DNA from: Flaviaestuariibacter flavus
GTDB lineage: Bacteria > Bacteroidota > Bacteroidia > Chitinophagales > Chitinophagaceae
Reading direction: 5' to 3'
DNA length: 64,000 bases
Assembly (NCBI RefSeq): GCF_004337505.1
Contig: NZ_SJZI01000050.1
Span: 294,853-358,852 of the forward strand
The notes under the pieces are model-generated. The model worked only from the letters and a program-made list of their open reading frames with translations, was not told the DNA's origin and did not search any database. Each line of letters begins with the position of its first letter. Position 1 is the stretch's first letter. Shown in pieces: positions 42,237 through 50,300 of the stretch. The position numbers were made by a program, and so were the translations under genes.

Positions 42237-42980
42237 TCAATCAATTAGCCAACTATTCAGATCCCGAACCACTTCGCTGCTGATTTGGTGCCCCAGGGTG
42301 TATTCATGGTAGCTTACTTTAATGCCCAAACTTTCAATGTAGTGCTTCGCTTCCCTTGCGTAATGGATGGGCAAGGTGTTGTCCTGCATTCCATGTGCAA
42401 CGAAAACTTTCAGTTCCTGAAGGTAGCCACCTTTTTTAACCAGCGGTTTTAACTCTTCAAGCAATCTGCCGCTAAAGGCGATAACGCCCTTTACTTCATT
42501 TGGGTATAATAAGCCAATGCTGTAGCTCATGATGGCACCCTGGCTGAAACCGCCCAGGTATATTTCGTCAAGATCGTATTTCTCTTTCACCTGCCTGATA
42601 AATGATCCGATGGCTTTTCTGCTGGAAAGTTCCTGGTCTGTATTGTAAACAGGTTTTCCAGTTGAAAAATCTACATTGTACCAGGCGTACCTGCCTGCAC
42701 CTAACGTGTATTGACCGCGAGGCGCGATGATATAAAAATCATTTGGCAGTTGACTTGCCAGACTGAATAGATCCTGCTCGTTACTTCCCACACCGTGCAG
42801 CAGGATAATTGCCTTATTTTTTGGCGATTTTACCTGTGGTTCTCGAACCAGGTATTGCAATGCCGCACTATCTGAGATTTCGGTCGCCTGCTTTATCGTT
42901 GCGTCTGTCATTTTAATATTGTTTGTTGAATGAACGTTGAAGGCAAGGAATATCAATAAAAAGGCAGTGCTGCCACTCAT
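42237..42980 (-). CDS. Alpha/beta hydrolase (phospholipase/carboxylesterase type)
   Basis: A 247-residue hydrolase: ILLHGVGSNEQDLFSLASQLP, IIAPRG, the nucleophile elbow LGGFSQGAIMSYSIGLLYP, then VAHGMQDNTLPI (Asp) and LGHQIS (His). The N-terminal 18 residues are hydrophobic, suggesting a signal or anchor. Its ATG lies in the stop of the dioxygenase gene (TAATG), so they are coupled. Homologues are often found beside dioxygenases and quinone reductases. Substrate unknown. Confidence 0.88.
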   Translation of the reverse strand: MSGSTAFLLIFLAFNVHSTNNIKMTDATIKQATEISDSAALQYLVREPQVKSPKNKAIILLHGVGSNEQDLFSLASQLPNDFYIIAPRGQYTLGAGRYAWYNVDFSTGKPVYNTDQELSSRKAIGSFIRQVKEKYDLDEIYLGGFSQGAIMSYSIGLLYPNEVKGVIAFSGRLLEELKPLVKKGGYLQELKVFVAHGMQDNTLPIHYAREAKHYIESLGIKVSYHEYTLGHQISSEVVRDLNSWLID

Positions 42981-43861
42981 TATCCAATCTTTACTGATGT
43001 CATTGTCAATGAACCGCCCACTGCTTTGTCATTGAAAAATGAGATATTGTCTTTAGTGCCTTTTACTCCCAATGTATACATCAACGGCAGGTAGTGTTCC
43101 GGTGTCGGGATAGCCAACATGGCATCTCTGCCTAACGTGCTGTAGTTGATCAGTGGTTTGTGGTCGCCATCCTGTATCAAAGCCTTGAACTTTCCGTTGA
43201 TGTTCTTTGCCCAATCGTAGCCATACTCATTGTCGTTCAGCCTGTCCCAGGCTACCATCCGAAGGTTGTGAACCATGTTGCCGCTGCCAATAATCAGCAC
43301 CCCCTTTTTCCGTAATGCACTCAGTTCCTTTGCCAGGTCATAGTGGTATTGCGGTCCTTTTGTATAGTCGATACTCAATTGCAATACCGGTATGTCGGCT
43401 TCGGGATACATGTGTCTGATGATAGTCCATGCACCGTGGTCCAAACCCCAATCGTGGTCTAACTCAACGTGAGCTGAATGCAGTAATCCTGCCGTTTCTT
43501 TCGCCAACGCCGGGTTCCCGGGTGCAGGATACTGCACGTCGAAAAGTTCCTGCGGAAAGCCGCCAAAATCATGAATGGTTTTCGGAAAGTCCATTGCTGT
43601 GATTTTTGTTCCCTTCGTGAACCAGTGGGCGGATACCACCAACACGGCTTTAGGCTTTGTAATTTCTTTGGCCATCTGCGTCCACCTGCGACTGAACTCT
43701 GTATCTTCTATGCCATTCATGGGCGAGCCGTGACCGATGAACAGAACCGGCATTACCTGATCCTGTTCTGGCAAGCCATTGGTGAAACCTCTGAATGCGG
43801 ATAATGTTGTCATACCTGCTACTCCTGTTACTATTGTTTTTATGAATTGTTTTCTTCTCAT
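42980..43861 (-). CDS. DODA-type extradiol ring-cleavage dioxygenase (YgiD-like)
   Basis: A 293-residue class III extradiol dioxygenase. Metal-binding residues appear in VLFIGHGSPMNGI, VVSAHWFTKGT and LIIGSGNMVHNLR, and the conserved LDHGAWTIIRHMYP and final PTPEHYLPLMYTLG fit the YgiD/DODA group, which opens catechol-type rings such as DOPA. The N-terminus MRRKQFIKTIVTGVAGMTTLS looks like an export signal, unusual for YgiD. Gene 20 bp downstream of DoxX and overlapping the esterase by 1 nt. Confidence 0.88.
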   Translation of the reverse strand: MRRKQFIKTIVTGVAGMTTLSAFRGFTNGLPEQDQVMPVLFIGHGSPMNGIEDTEFSRRWTQMAKEITKPKAVLVVSAHWFTKGTKITAMDFPKTIHDFGGFPQELFDVQYPAPGNPALAKETAGLLHSAHVELDHDWGLDHGAWTIIRHMYPEADIPVLQLSIDYTKGPQYHYDLAKELSALRKKGVLIIGSGNMVHNLRMVAWDRLNDNEYGYDWAKNINGKFKALIQDGDHKPLINYSTLGRDAMLAIPTPEHYLPLMYTLGVKGTKDNISFFNDKAVGGSLTMTSVKIG

Positions 43862-43881
43862 GTCAGCACCATTAACTGATT

Positions 43882-44376
43882 TTACAATTCGTTATGCGCT
43901 AACGCCGGACTGGTCGCTTTTCTATTGCTTGTCACCTTGGTAATGGCTGCATCGATACTTGCTTTACCGCCGCCGGCAATAAGCGATACGATTGCCAGGC
44001 CGAATAGAAGAACGAAGTACTCAAGGCCTTCTCCTTTGTTTGCCTGACTGTACCAGTTCATAAAAAAACAGTTGTTTACGTGTGATGTCAGTACCACTCC
44101 CAAGAAGTTACCTATGATACCAATGGCAGCGAAACGTGTGGCAAAGCCTGCAATGAGAAACAGGGCGCCAAAAAACTCAATCAGAATTACCGATAGTGCA
44201 ATAACCGATGGCAGACCGGCTGTTCCTGTGAGAAAGCCCATTGTTCCCTCGAAGCCATACCCGCCGAACCAGCCCAATAATTTTTGAGCACCGTGCGGAA
44301 ATACAGTGATACCCAATGCAAGCCGTGCAATTAAGGCTGTGTTGTTTTCTGGATTTGTTGCGAATAGCGTTTTCAT
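43882..44376 (-). CDS. DoxX-family membrane protein
   Basis: A 164-residue protein with four hydrophobic helices and the DoxX signature: LIARLALGITVFPHGAQKLLGWFGGYGFEGT at the start, IEFFGALFLIAGFATRFAAIGIIG in the middle and the last helix VLLFGLAIVSLIAGGG. DoxX proteins often accompany thiol, quinone and aromatic stress genes. It lies between the oxidoreductase and dioxygenase genes in the same operon. Confidence 0.9.
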   Translation of the reverse strand: MKTLFATNPENNTALIARLALGITVFPHGAQKLLGWFGGYGFEGTMGFLTGTAGLPSVIALSVILIEFFGALFLIAGFATRFAAIGIIGNFLGVVLTSHVNNCFFMNWYSQANKGEGLEYFVLLFGLAIVSLIAGGGKASIDAAITKVTSNRKATSPALAHNEL

Positions 44377-44410
44377 TTTATAATGTTTTATTGGTTGTTG
44401 TGAATGTTTT

Positions 44411-45073
44411 TTAATTGTGTAAGATTTTCCAGCCTGCCAACCAGTTGTAGTGGTACTTCATCCCTAACTGAATCAGCAAAAGCTGCATGTTTTCCAGTGT
44501 TCTGCTTACGGATAAATCGCCCGCGACAATTGGGTTAAAGCCTGCGGTTTTCACCAGTTCTGAAACGGTGTTTACAGCTTCTTCATCGTTGCCGGCGACA
44601 AAGGCATCGGCCTGTTTGCCGTCAATAACGGGTGTTGAAAAGTCGGCCGCGAAAGTTGTATTGAACGCCTTGACCACTTTGGAGTTGGGCAGGAGCTTTT
44701 GCAATTCTTCGGCTGCGCTGGTATCAGTTGCTGTTACCATTCCGTTGAATGTTGCGTTCAATGGATTGGCGATGCTGATAACAATTTTCTGATTGGCCAC
44801 TTCCCGGATTTTTTCAGCGAGTTCTTTTTCTGCCTGGAAGGGAACGGCCAGGATAATGACGTCTGCTTCCCAGCTTGCATCGGTAGGACATTCCAGTGCT
44901 TCCACATCCGCTGCGGCATTGCCGCTTTTAATGTCCTTTACGACTGCTTCTGCCTTTTCTTTTTCGTTGGCGAAAAGTAACAATCGGTTGTTTCCTTTTG
45001 AAAGACTTTTAGAAATCGCGGAGCCCATATTTCCTGAAGCCCCGATTATCGCTATGGTTTGTTTTGTGTTCAT
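44411..45073 (-). CDS. NAD(P)-binding oxidoreductase (F420-dependent reductase-like)
   Basis: A 220-residue Rossmann protein: IAIIGASGNMGSAISKSLSKG (dinucleotide loop), DVIILAVPFQAEKELAEKI, IVISIANPLNA, VVKAFNTTFAADFS and AGNDEEAVNTVSELVKTAGF. This pattern is the NADPH:F420 reductase-like family; in Bacteroidota the cofactor is probably NADPH without F420. First gene of the operon behind TAGTTTTG. Start at MNTKQ (45073), seven codons inside a longer possible frame, because of promoter distance. Confidence 0.87.
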   Translation of the reverse strand: MNTKQTIAIIGASGNMGSAISKSLSKGNNRLLLFANEKEKAEAVVKDIKSGNAAADVEALECPTDASWEADVIILAVPFQAEKELAEKIREVANQKIVISIANPLNATFNGMVTATDTSAAEELQKLLPNSKVVKAFNTTFAADFSTPVIDGKQADAFVAGNDEEAVNTVSELVKTAGFNPIVAGDLSVSRTLENMQLLLIQLGMKYHYNWLAGWKILHN

Positions 45074-45093
45074 TTTTATTGTTTTCGATAACA

Positions 45094-45101
45094 CAAAACT
45101 A
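45094..45101 (-). promoter_or_regulatory. -7 element TAGTTTTG of the redox operon
   Basis: Exact TAnnTTTG on the minus strand, about 20 nt before the ATG at 45073. The -33 position lacks TTTG, which would fit an activator-dependent promoter; a Crp/Fnr-like site lies about 50 bp further upstream. Confidence 0.55.
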
Positions 45102-45145
45102 CCGCCATACCCTGCCCTGTTCCATTACGTTCAGGCAAGAAAAAC

Positions 45146-45163
45146 CATTGACTTTTGTCAATG
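45146..45163. promoter_or_regulatory. Crp/Fnr-type binding site
   Basis: CATTGAC-TTTT-GTCAATG is a perfect 7-4-7 inverted repeat with the TTGAC-N4-GTCAA layout of Crp/Fnr boxes. Its centre lies about 67 bp upstream of the predicted start of the redox operon, a usual class I activator position, and just beyond the end of the Crp/Fnr gene. Confidence 0.6.
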
Positions 45164-45182
45164 AGACGGGCAGTGAAAGCCG

Positions 45183-45767
45183 TTATTTACGGGAAGACAT
45201 TCGACTTCTCACACGGCTTAATGTCTCGGGTGTGAGTCCCATGTAGGAAGCAATCATGTGCTGGGGTACACGTTGGGCTATATCGGGATAAAGGGCAAGG
45301 AAGTTCCTGTATCTTTCTTCTAAGGGCAGGCTTATTATAGAAGTAAGCCGTTTCTGCAAAGCGATGTACGCCCCTGTGATTTGTATTCGTATGTATGTTT
45401 CGTATTTAGGAAGGATTTGCAGGAGCTTTTCATGTGCTGCTTTGCTGATCAAAACCAGTTCTGTATCCTCTAAGGCATCGATATTATAGGTAGCAGGTTC
45501 TCCGGTAAGAAAGCTATACAGGTCAGAGATGATCCAGCCTTCCAGTGCGAACTGTACAATGCTTTCCGTTCCTGCTTCAGCAACAACGTATGCCTTCAAT
45601 GCACCCTTTTCCACAAACGCAACATATTTGCATACGTCACCTTCTTGCAGGAGATATTGCTTCTTCCGTAACTTCTTGGGTGTAAGATGTTGCTTTATCA
45701 GCGCTTCTTCTTCCTTTGATAGGCCGACTTTTTCGTTGAATTTCTGGAAGAAGAGTTCGTACATCAA
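45183..45767 (-). CDS. Crp/Fnr-family transcriptional regulator
   Basis: A 194-residue protein: cNMP-binding beta roll (YLLQEGDVCKYVAFVEKGALKAYVV, GWIISDLYSFLTGEPATYNIDALEDTEL), dimer helix, and a compact helix-turn-helix (VPQHMIASYMGLTPETLSRVRSRM). There is no FNR Cys cluster at the N-terminus. It precedes the redox operon in the same orientation and probably acts at the inverted repeat at 45146. The exact ligand is unknown. Confidence 0.9.
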   Translation of the reverse strand: MMYELFFQKFNEKVGLSKEEEALIKQHLTPKKLRKKQYLLQEGDVCKYVAFVEKGALKAYVVAEAGTESIVQFALEGWIISDLYSFLTGEPATYNIDALEDTELVLISKAAHEKLLQILPKYETYIRIQITGAYIALQKRLTSIISLPLEERYRNFLALYPDIAQRVPQHMIASYMGLTPETLSRVRSRMSSRK

Positions 45768-45784
45768 CTGTTTCAGTTATTGTA

Positions 45785-45792
45785 CAAAAATA
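45785..45792 (-). promoter_or_regulatory. -7 element TATTTTTG of the Crp/Fnr gene
   Basis: Exact TAnnTTTG on the minus strand, with TTTTT about 20 bp further upstream in the -33 region. The leader would be roughly 13 nt. Confidence 0.5.
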
Positions 45793-45894
45793 AAGTTCTG
45801 AAGCACAGGCCTGAAAAAGCGCATCAGTAAAAGTGAGGGGTGCGTATAAAGGCTTTGCCCCAGCCTTCCCGTTTTTGTCAAAACGGCCATTTTG

Positions 45895-45966
45895 TAGCCC
45901 GGACAGGAATCGAACCTGTATCTAGAGTTTAGGAAACTCCTATTCTATCCATTGAACTACCGGGCC
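45895..45966 (-). tRNA. tRNA-Arg (anticodon CCT)
   Basis: On the minus strand the acceptor GGCCCGG pairs with CCGGGCT (one G-U at the end), the D arm has GTTCAATGGATAGAAT, the anticodon arm is GGAGT-TTCCTAA-ACTCT with anticodon CCT, and the T arm has ACAGGTTCGATTCCTGT. CCA is not encoded. Confidence 0.93.
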
Positions 45967-46054
45967 GGTACTCCCGGCCAAAGCATTCGCGAAGGCCGGG
46001 TCGGCAAAAATAGGAGTTCCCGGCGTTTCGGCGGCAGGAGAGCTGTGGCAACCG

Positions 46055-46255
46055 ATGCAGGGACGATTCAGCTTCGTCGGGGCCCGCTATTACTATGCCT
46101 GCCTGCTGTGGCGGAAAGAGGGGGTAGAAGAAGCCGCCGGCATCTTTGAAGCGCTCGTAGCTGAAGGGCGGCAGCTTTCCGGCGCCGGGCGGGGCGCTGC
46201 CCGCGAATGGGTACGCCGCGCCCGGGAGCAGCTCAAGGCCGGCGCGGCCTCCTGA
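46055..46255 (+). CDS. Small hypothetical protein coupled to rluE
   Basis: A 66-residue helical protein (RYYYACLLWRKEGVEEAAGIFEALVAEGRQL...REWVRRAREQLKAG) that resembles a TPR-type helix pair. The frame is open upstream without an ATG to about 46010 (ending SAAGELWQPM), so it may be a truncated end of a longer protein or begin at an alternative codon. Its stop overlaps the rluE start by 1 nt (TGATG), which supports translation. Function unknown. Confidence 0.5.
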   Translation: MQGRFSFVGARYYYACLLWRKEGVEEAAGIFEALVAEGRQLSGAGRGAAREWVRRAREQLKAGAAS

Positions 46256-46863
46256 TGCTTTTCCCCGATATTGCAGCCGTGGCATTCCGGTATTTTATCC
46301 TCTATAAGCCCTTCGACGTGCTGTCGCAGTTTACACCCGACGCTCCCGGCGACCGCACCCTTGCCGACCTGGGCTTCTCCTTTCCGCCCGACGTGTACCC
46401 GGTGGGCCGCCTCGACCGCGACAGCGAGGGGCTGCTGCTGCTTACCAACGACAACGCGCTCAAGACCCGCTACCTGGAGCCGAAATTCAAGCTGCCGAAA
46501 ACCTACTGGGCGCAGGTGGAAGGGTTGCCCACCGCGGAAGCCATCGCGAGGCTCGCTGCCGGCGTCACCATCCGGATCAACGGCAAGGAGCACCGTACAG
46601 CGCCGGCCCGGGTGCGGCTGCTGGAGGCGGAGCCACGGCTTCCCGAGCGCAACCCGCCGATCCGCTACCGCAAAAGCATCCCAACCGCATGGATCGAGCT
46701 CACGATAACCGAAGGAAAGAACCGCCAGGTGCGCCGCATGACGGCCGCCGCGGGCCTGCCCACGCTGCGCCTTGTGCGCGTGGCCATCGGCTCCGTTCGC
46801 CTTGGTGACCTGGCGCCCGGCGAGGTCCGCGCCATCGACCGGCCCGGCGGCTTAATAATCTAA
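46255..46863 (+). CDS. rluE: 23S rRNA pseudouridine synthase RluE-like
   Basis: A 202-residue RsuA-family pseudouridine synthase without an S4 domain. Catalytic motif VGRLDRDSEGLLLLTND holds the Asp; further blocks are FILYKPFDVLSQF, KTYWAQVEGLP, RKSIPTAWIELTITEGKNRQVRRMTAAAGLPTLRL near the end. RKSIPT and the missing S4 domain match E. coli RluE, which modifies U2457 of 23S rRNA. ATG at 46255 overlaps the preceding stop; a start at 46297 or nearer to FRYF is possible. Confidence 0.88.
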   Translation: MLFPDIAAVAFRYFILYKPFDVLSQFTPDAPGDRTLADLGFSFPPDVYPVGRLDRDSEGLLLLTNDNALKTRYLEPKFKLPKTYWAQVEGLPTAEAIARLAAGVTIRINGKEHRTAPARVRLLEAEPRLPERNPPIRYRKSIPTAWIELTITEGKNRQVRRMTAAAGLPTLRLVRVAIGSVRLGDLAPGEVRAIDRPGGLII

Positions 46864-46996
46864 TCCCGTACTAATACAGAAGAAAGGTGTTGTAAATCAT
46901 CGCATTTAAACGATCGGCGGTCCCGGGAACCAGCGTAGAAATACGGAGTTATTTAGGGGTATAGTATTAGTGAAAAATAAAAAAGCTCGTCAGGCT

Positions 46997-47027
46997 TTTG
47001 CCGTATCGATTATTTTGATTGTCTTTG
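46997..47027 (+). promoter_or_regulatory. Promoter of the giant adhesin
   Basis: TTTG (46997-47000), 19-bp spacer, TGTCTTTG (47020-47027), one base off TAnnTTTG. The transcript would begin near 47032 and have a ~315-nt leader. Confidence 0.5.
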
Positions 47028-47102
47028 CAGTCTGATATTCTGTAAGGTGCCACTATGCTGCCTCTGACAACCAACTAAACTGCCAACCTAAGCTTGCACC
47101 TG

Positions 47103-47276
47103 TCAGACCAAGGTCTGATTATCCTTGATTTACGATCACAGCTAAGACGCGATTGGTAATCGCCAGCGCCCTGTCTGCTGACAGCCAGGCTGGTAGTTCC
47201 ATGCCGGGACGATGACCCGTTGCTATCGGCTGCGCGAAAATATTGTTGCGCACGGCGGACCCGTACCCGCCTGCGC
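47103..47276 (+). other. Structured 5' leader with competing hairpins
   Basis: Within the adhesin leader are hairpins TCAGACC/GGTCTGA (47103-47118), GCGATT/AATCGC (47149-47163), CTGTC/GACAG (47171-47184), and TGCGC/GCGCA (47231-47252). The last GCGCA (47248-47252) can instead pair with TGCGC at 47272-47276, extended by GGCGG/CCGCC, giving mutually exclusive structures. No T tract follows. No known riboswitch class recognised. Confidence 0.4.
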
Positions 47277-47347
47277 ACGAAAGCTGTTTCAATACGTGGA
47301 ACCTGACCAATGAAAACACTGCATTTAACACTAAAACCCTTCTAATT

Positions 47348-50300
47348 ATGAGAAGTTCTCTACCCGCCTTCGATTTGCTGCGGCGAACATGGCAGCGAAG
47401 CAAAATGGTGCTCAGTACCTTGCTACTGATCCTCCTCTTCAACCTGACTGCTTCGGCGCACGCCGTACAGGTTGGGTATTATGTGCTCCCCAACGGGTTT
47501 ATTCGTGTTTACATCGAGCATTGGCACGGTGATCAAACCACTGCTACCCTGGTAAACAACGGGATGAGCATCACCACCACCTATGGCTCCACTACGGTTA
47601 CGCAAAACGTCAACCCCACCGGTGCGGTCAACAACACTGCCTGGAATGCGTTGCCTTTTTCGGGTCCGAACCTGCACATCCTTTCCGCGGGCCCTAGTGC
47701 CAACCAGTATAATGATTGGGCTTATTACGATTTCGCCCCCGCTGCATGTAATGTACCGGTGCAGATCGTACTTAACGGCGGCCTGACGGTCGTTCTCGAA
47801 GAAGAAAGCGCGAATATCTGGCCCCAGACCATTTCGGGCACCTTCAACGACAACGCCGGACCGACCATCATGCCCCAGAACACCACTGCTACCGTAGGCT
47901 GCGGCAGCACGGGTACGAACGTAAACTTCTCCGCCACTTCGGTAGATAACTGTACGGCCAACCCTTCGGTCAGCTTTAACATTGCACCGGGCTCTTTCTT
48001 CCCGGTGGGTACAACCAACGTAACCGCAACTTCTTCCGACGCCAACGGCAATACCTCCACGCTCACTTTCCCGGTGACAGTAACGGTTATTGACAACGTA
48101 GCGCCGGTACCGAACGTAGCCAGCCTTCCGACGCTTACGGGCGAGTGCGGTGTCACTGCTACCGCGCCCACCGCAACCGACAACTGCTCGGGTACCATCA
48201 CTGCAACAACGAGCAGCCCGCTGGTTTACAACCAGCAAGGCACCTATACCATCCAATGGGTGTATAAGGATGCAACCGGCAATACCTCCACGCAGAGCCA
48301 GACGGTGATCGTGAAGGACGTAACACCGCCGGTGATTGCCTGTCCGTTCAACATCACGGTGAATGCCGCTGCCAACAGCTGCGGTGCCGTGGTAACCTAC
48401 AATACGCCTTCCGCTACCGACAACTGCGGTAACGGCACGCTGCCCACCAGCCTTCCGGGTTACACCTACAAAGGCACCTTTGGTGGTCATACCTATTTCA
48501 TCTCGAACACGGCTACCACTCCTGAAGATGCGCACGCCAAGGCAATCGCCCTCGGCGGTCACCTCGTGACCATCAGCAGCCTGGCGGAAAACCAGTTCGT
48601 ATCGGCCATGAGCCCGGCCTACATCTGGATCGGTTATACGGACCGCGCCGTTGAAGGCAGCTTCAAGTGGGTGACCAGCGAGCCGGTTTCCTATACCAAC
48701 TGGAACTCCGGTGAGCCGAACAATGCCGGTGACGAAGACTGGGCTGTTATCAACTGGGGCCCCAACGGCACCTGGAACGACTGGACCTATAATTCTTCGG
48801 CGCTTTTCGTTGTCGAGTTCGAAGGTGGTAACATCCCCACCACGCTCGTGAGCGGCCCTGCCAGCGGCTCTACTTTCCCCATCGGCAACACGGTGGTGAC
48901 ATATGAAGCTGTTGATGCCGGCGGTAACCGCGCCACCTGCTCTTTCACGGTTACCGTGTTAGACAACCAGAACCCGACGATCACGGCACCTGCTGCCGTT
49001 ACGGTAAATACGAATGCCAACGCCTGCGTTGCCACCAATGTTGCCCTCGGCAGCCCGGTTGCCAACGACAACTGCACCGGCTTCATCGTATCGAACAACG
49101 CCCCCGCTACTTTCGCTAAAGGCACTACTGTAGTGACCTGGACCGTTAAAGACGCTTCCGGCAGAACGGCAACTGCTACGCAGCTGGTGACTGTAGCAGA
49201 CAACCAGGCGCCCGCCATCACTGCTCCTGCAGCAGTTACGGTAAGCACCAACCCCGGTCAGTGTTCCGCAACCAACGTAGCGCTCGGCAATGCCGTCGCT
49301 TCTGACAACTGCGGTTCCGTGACCATCAGCAACAACGCTCCGGCCGTATTCCCCAAGGGTACCACTCTGGTTACCTGGACGGCGAAAGACGGTGCTGGTC
49401 TTACAACTACCGCTACCCAGAACGTTACGGTGGTAGACAATGAAAGCCCCGTTATCACAGCTCCTGCAGCTGTTGCGGTCAACACCGACGCGGGCGCTTG
49501 CTCTGCTTCGAATGTCGCCCTCGGCAACGCCGTGGCCACCGACAACTGCGGAAGCGTAATTGTCAGCAACGATGCTCCGGCAATCTTCCCCAAGGGCACG
49601 ACGATCGTAACCTGGACGGCAAAAGACGCCGCCGGTAAGATCGCTACGGCTACCCAGACGGTTGTTGTAACCGACAAGGAAGCGCCGTCGCTTTCCGCTG
49701 TCGCCCCGATGAACGTAAACACCGATGCCGGCCAGTGCGGCGCCGTGGTTATGTTCCCCGCTCCCGTTGCTTCCGACAACTGCGGTGCCGTTACGGTAGC
49801 GCAGATCGGCGGCCCCGCTTCGGGCTCGGTGTTCCCGGTAGGCACGACCACCGTTACTTTCGAGGCTACCGACGCAGCCGGCAACAAGTCGACCGGCAGC
49901 TTTACGGTAACCGTTACCGACAACGAAGCTCCTGTTCCCACCGTGGGCACCGGCACCAGCCAGTCGAACGGTTCGGTTACCATCGGTCTTCCCAGCGGTT
50001 ATTCGTATAACTGGGTAATGTACCAGCACAACTTCCAGGATCCCCTGCCCGCAGGTGCGACTGTAACAGATGCTTCCATGAGCTGGTCGGGTCACGACCA
50101 GGGCTGGGGTGGTACCGGTGCCTGGGCCCGCATGATCGTTTCGGGCACGCACATTGGCTCCGGTCAGTACTTCGGCTGGAACCAGGGCTTCTCCATCAAT
50201 TACAGCGGCGCTATCGCCGGCTATAACTATGGCGGCACCAACTATGTGCGCCAGGACTTCGACACCTACCCGGGCTGGGTTGGCTACTTCAACGGTGGCA

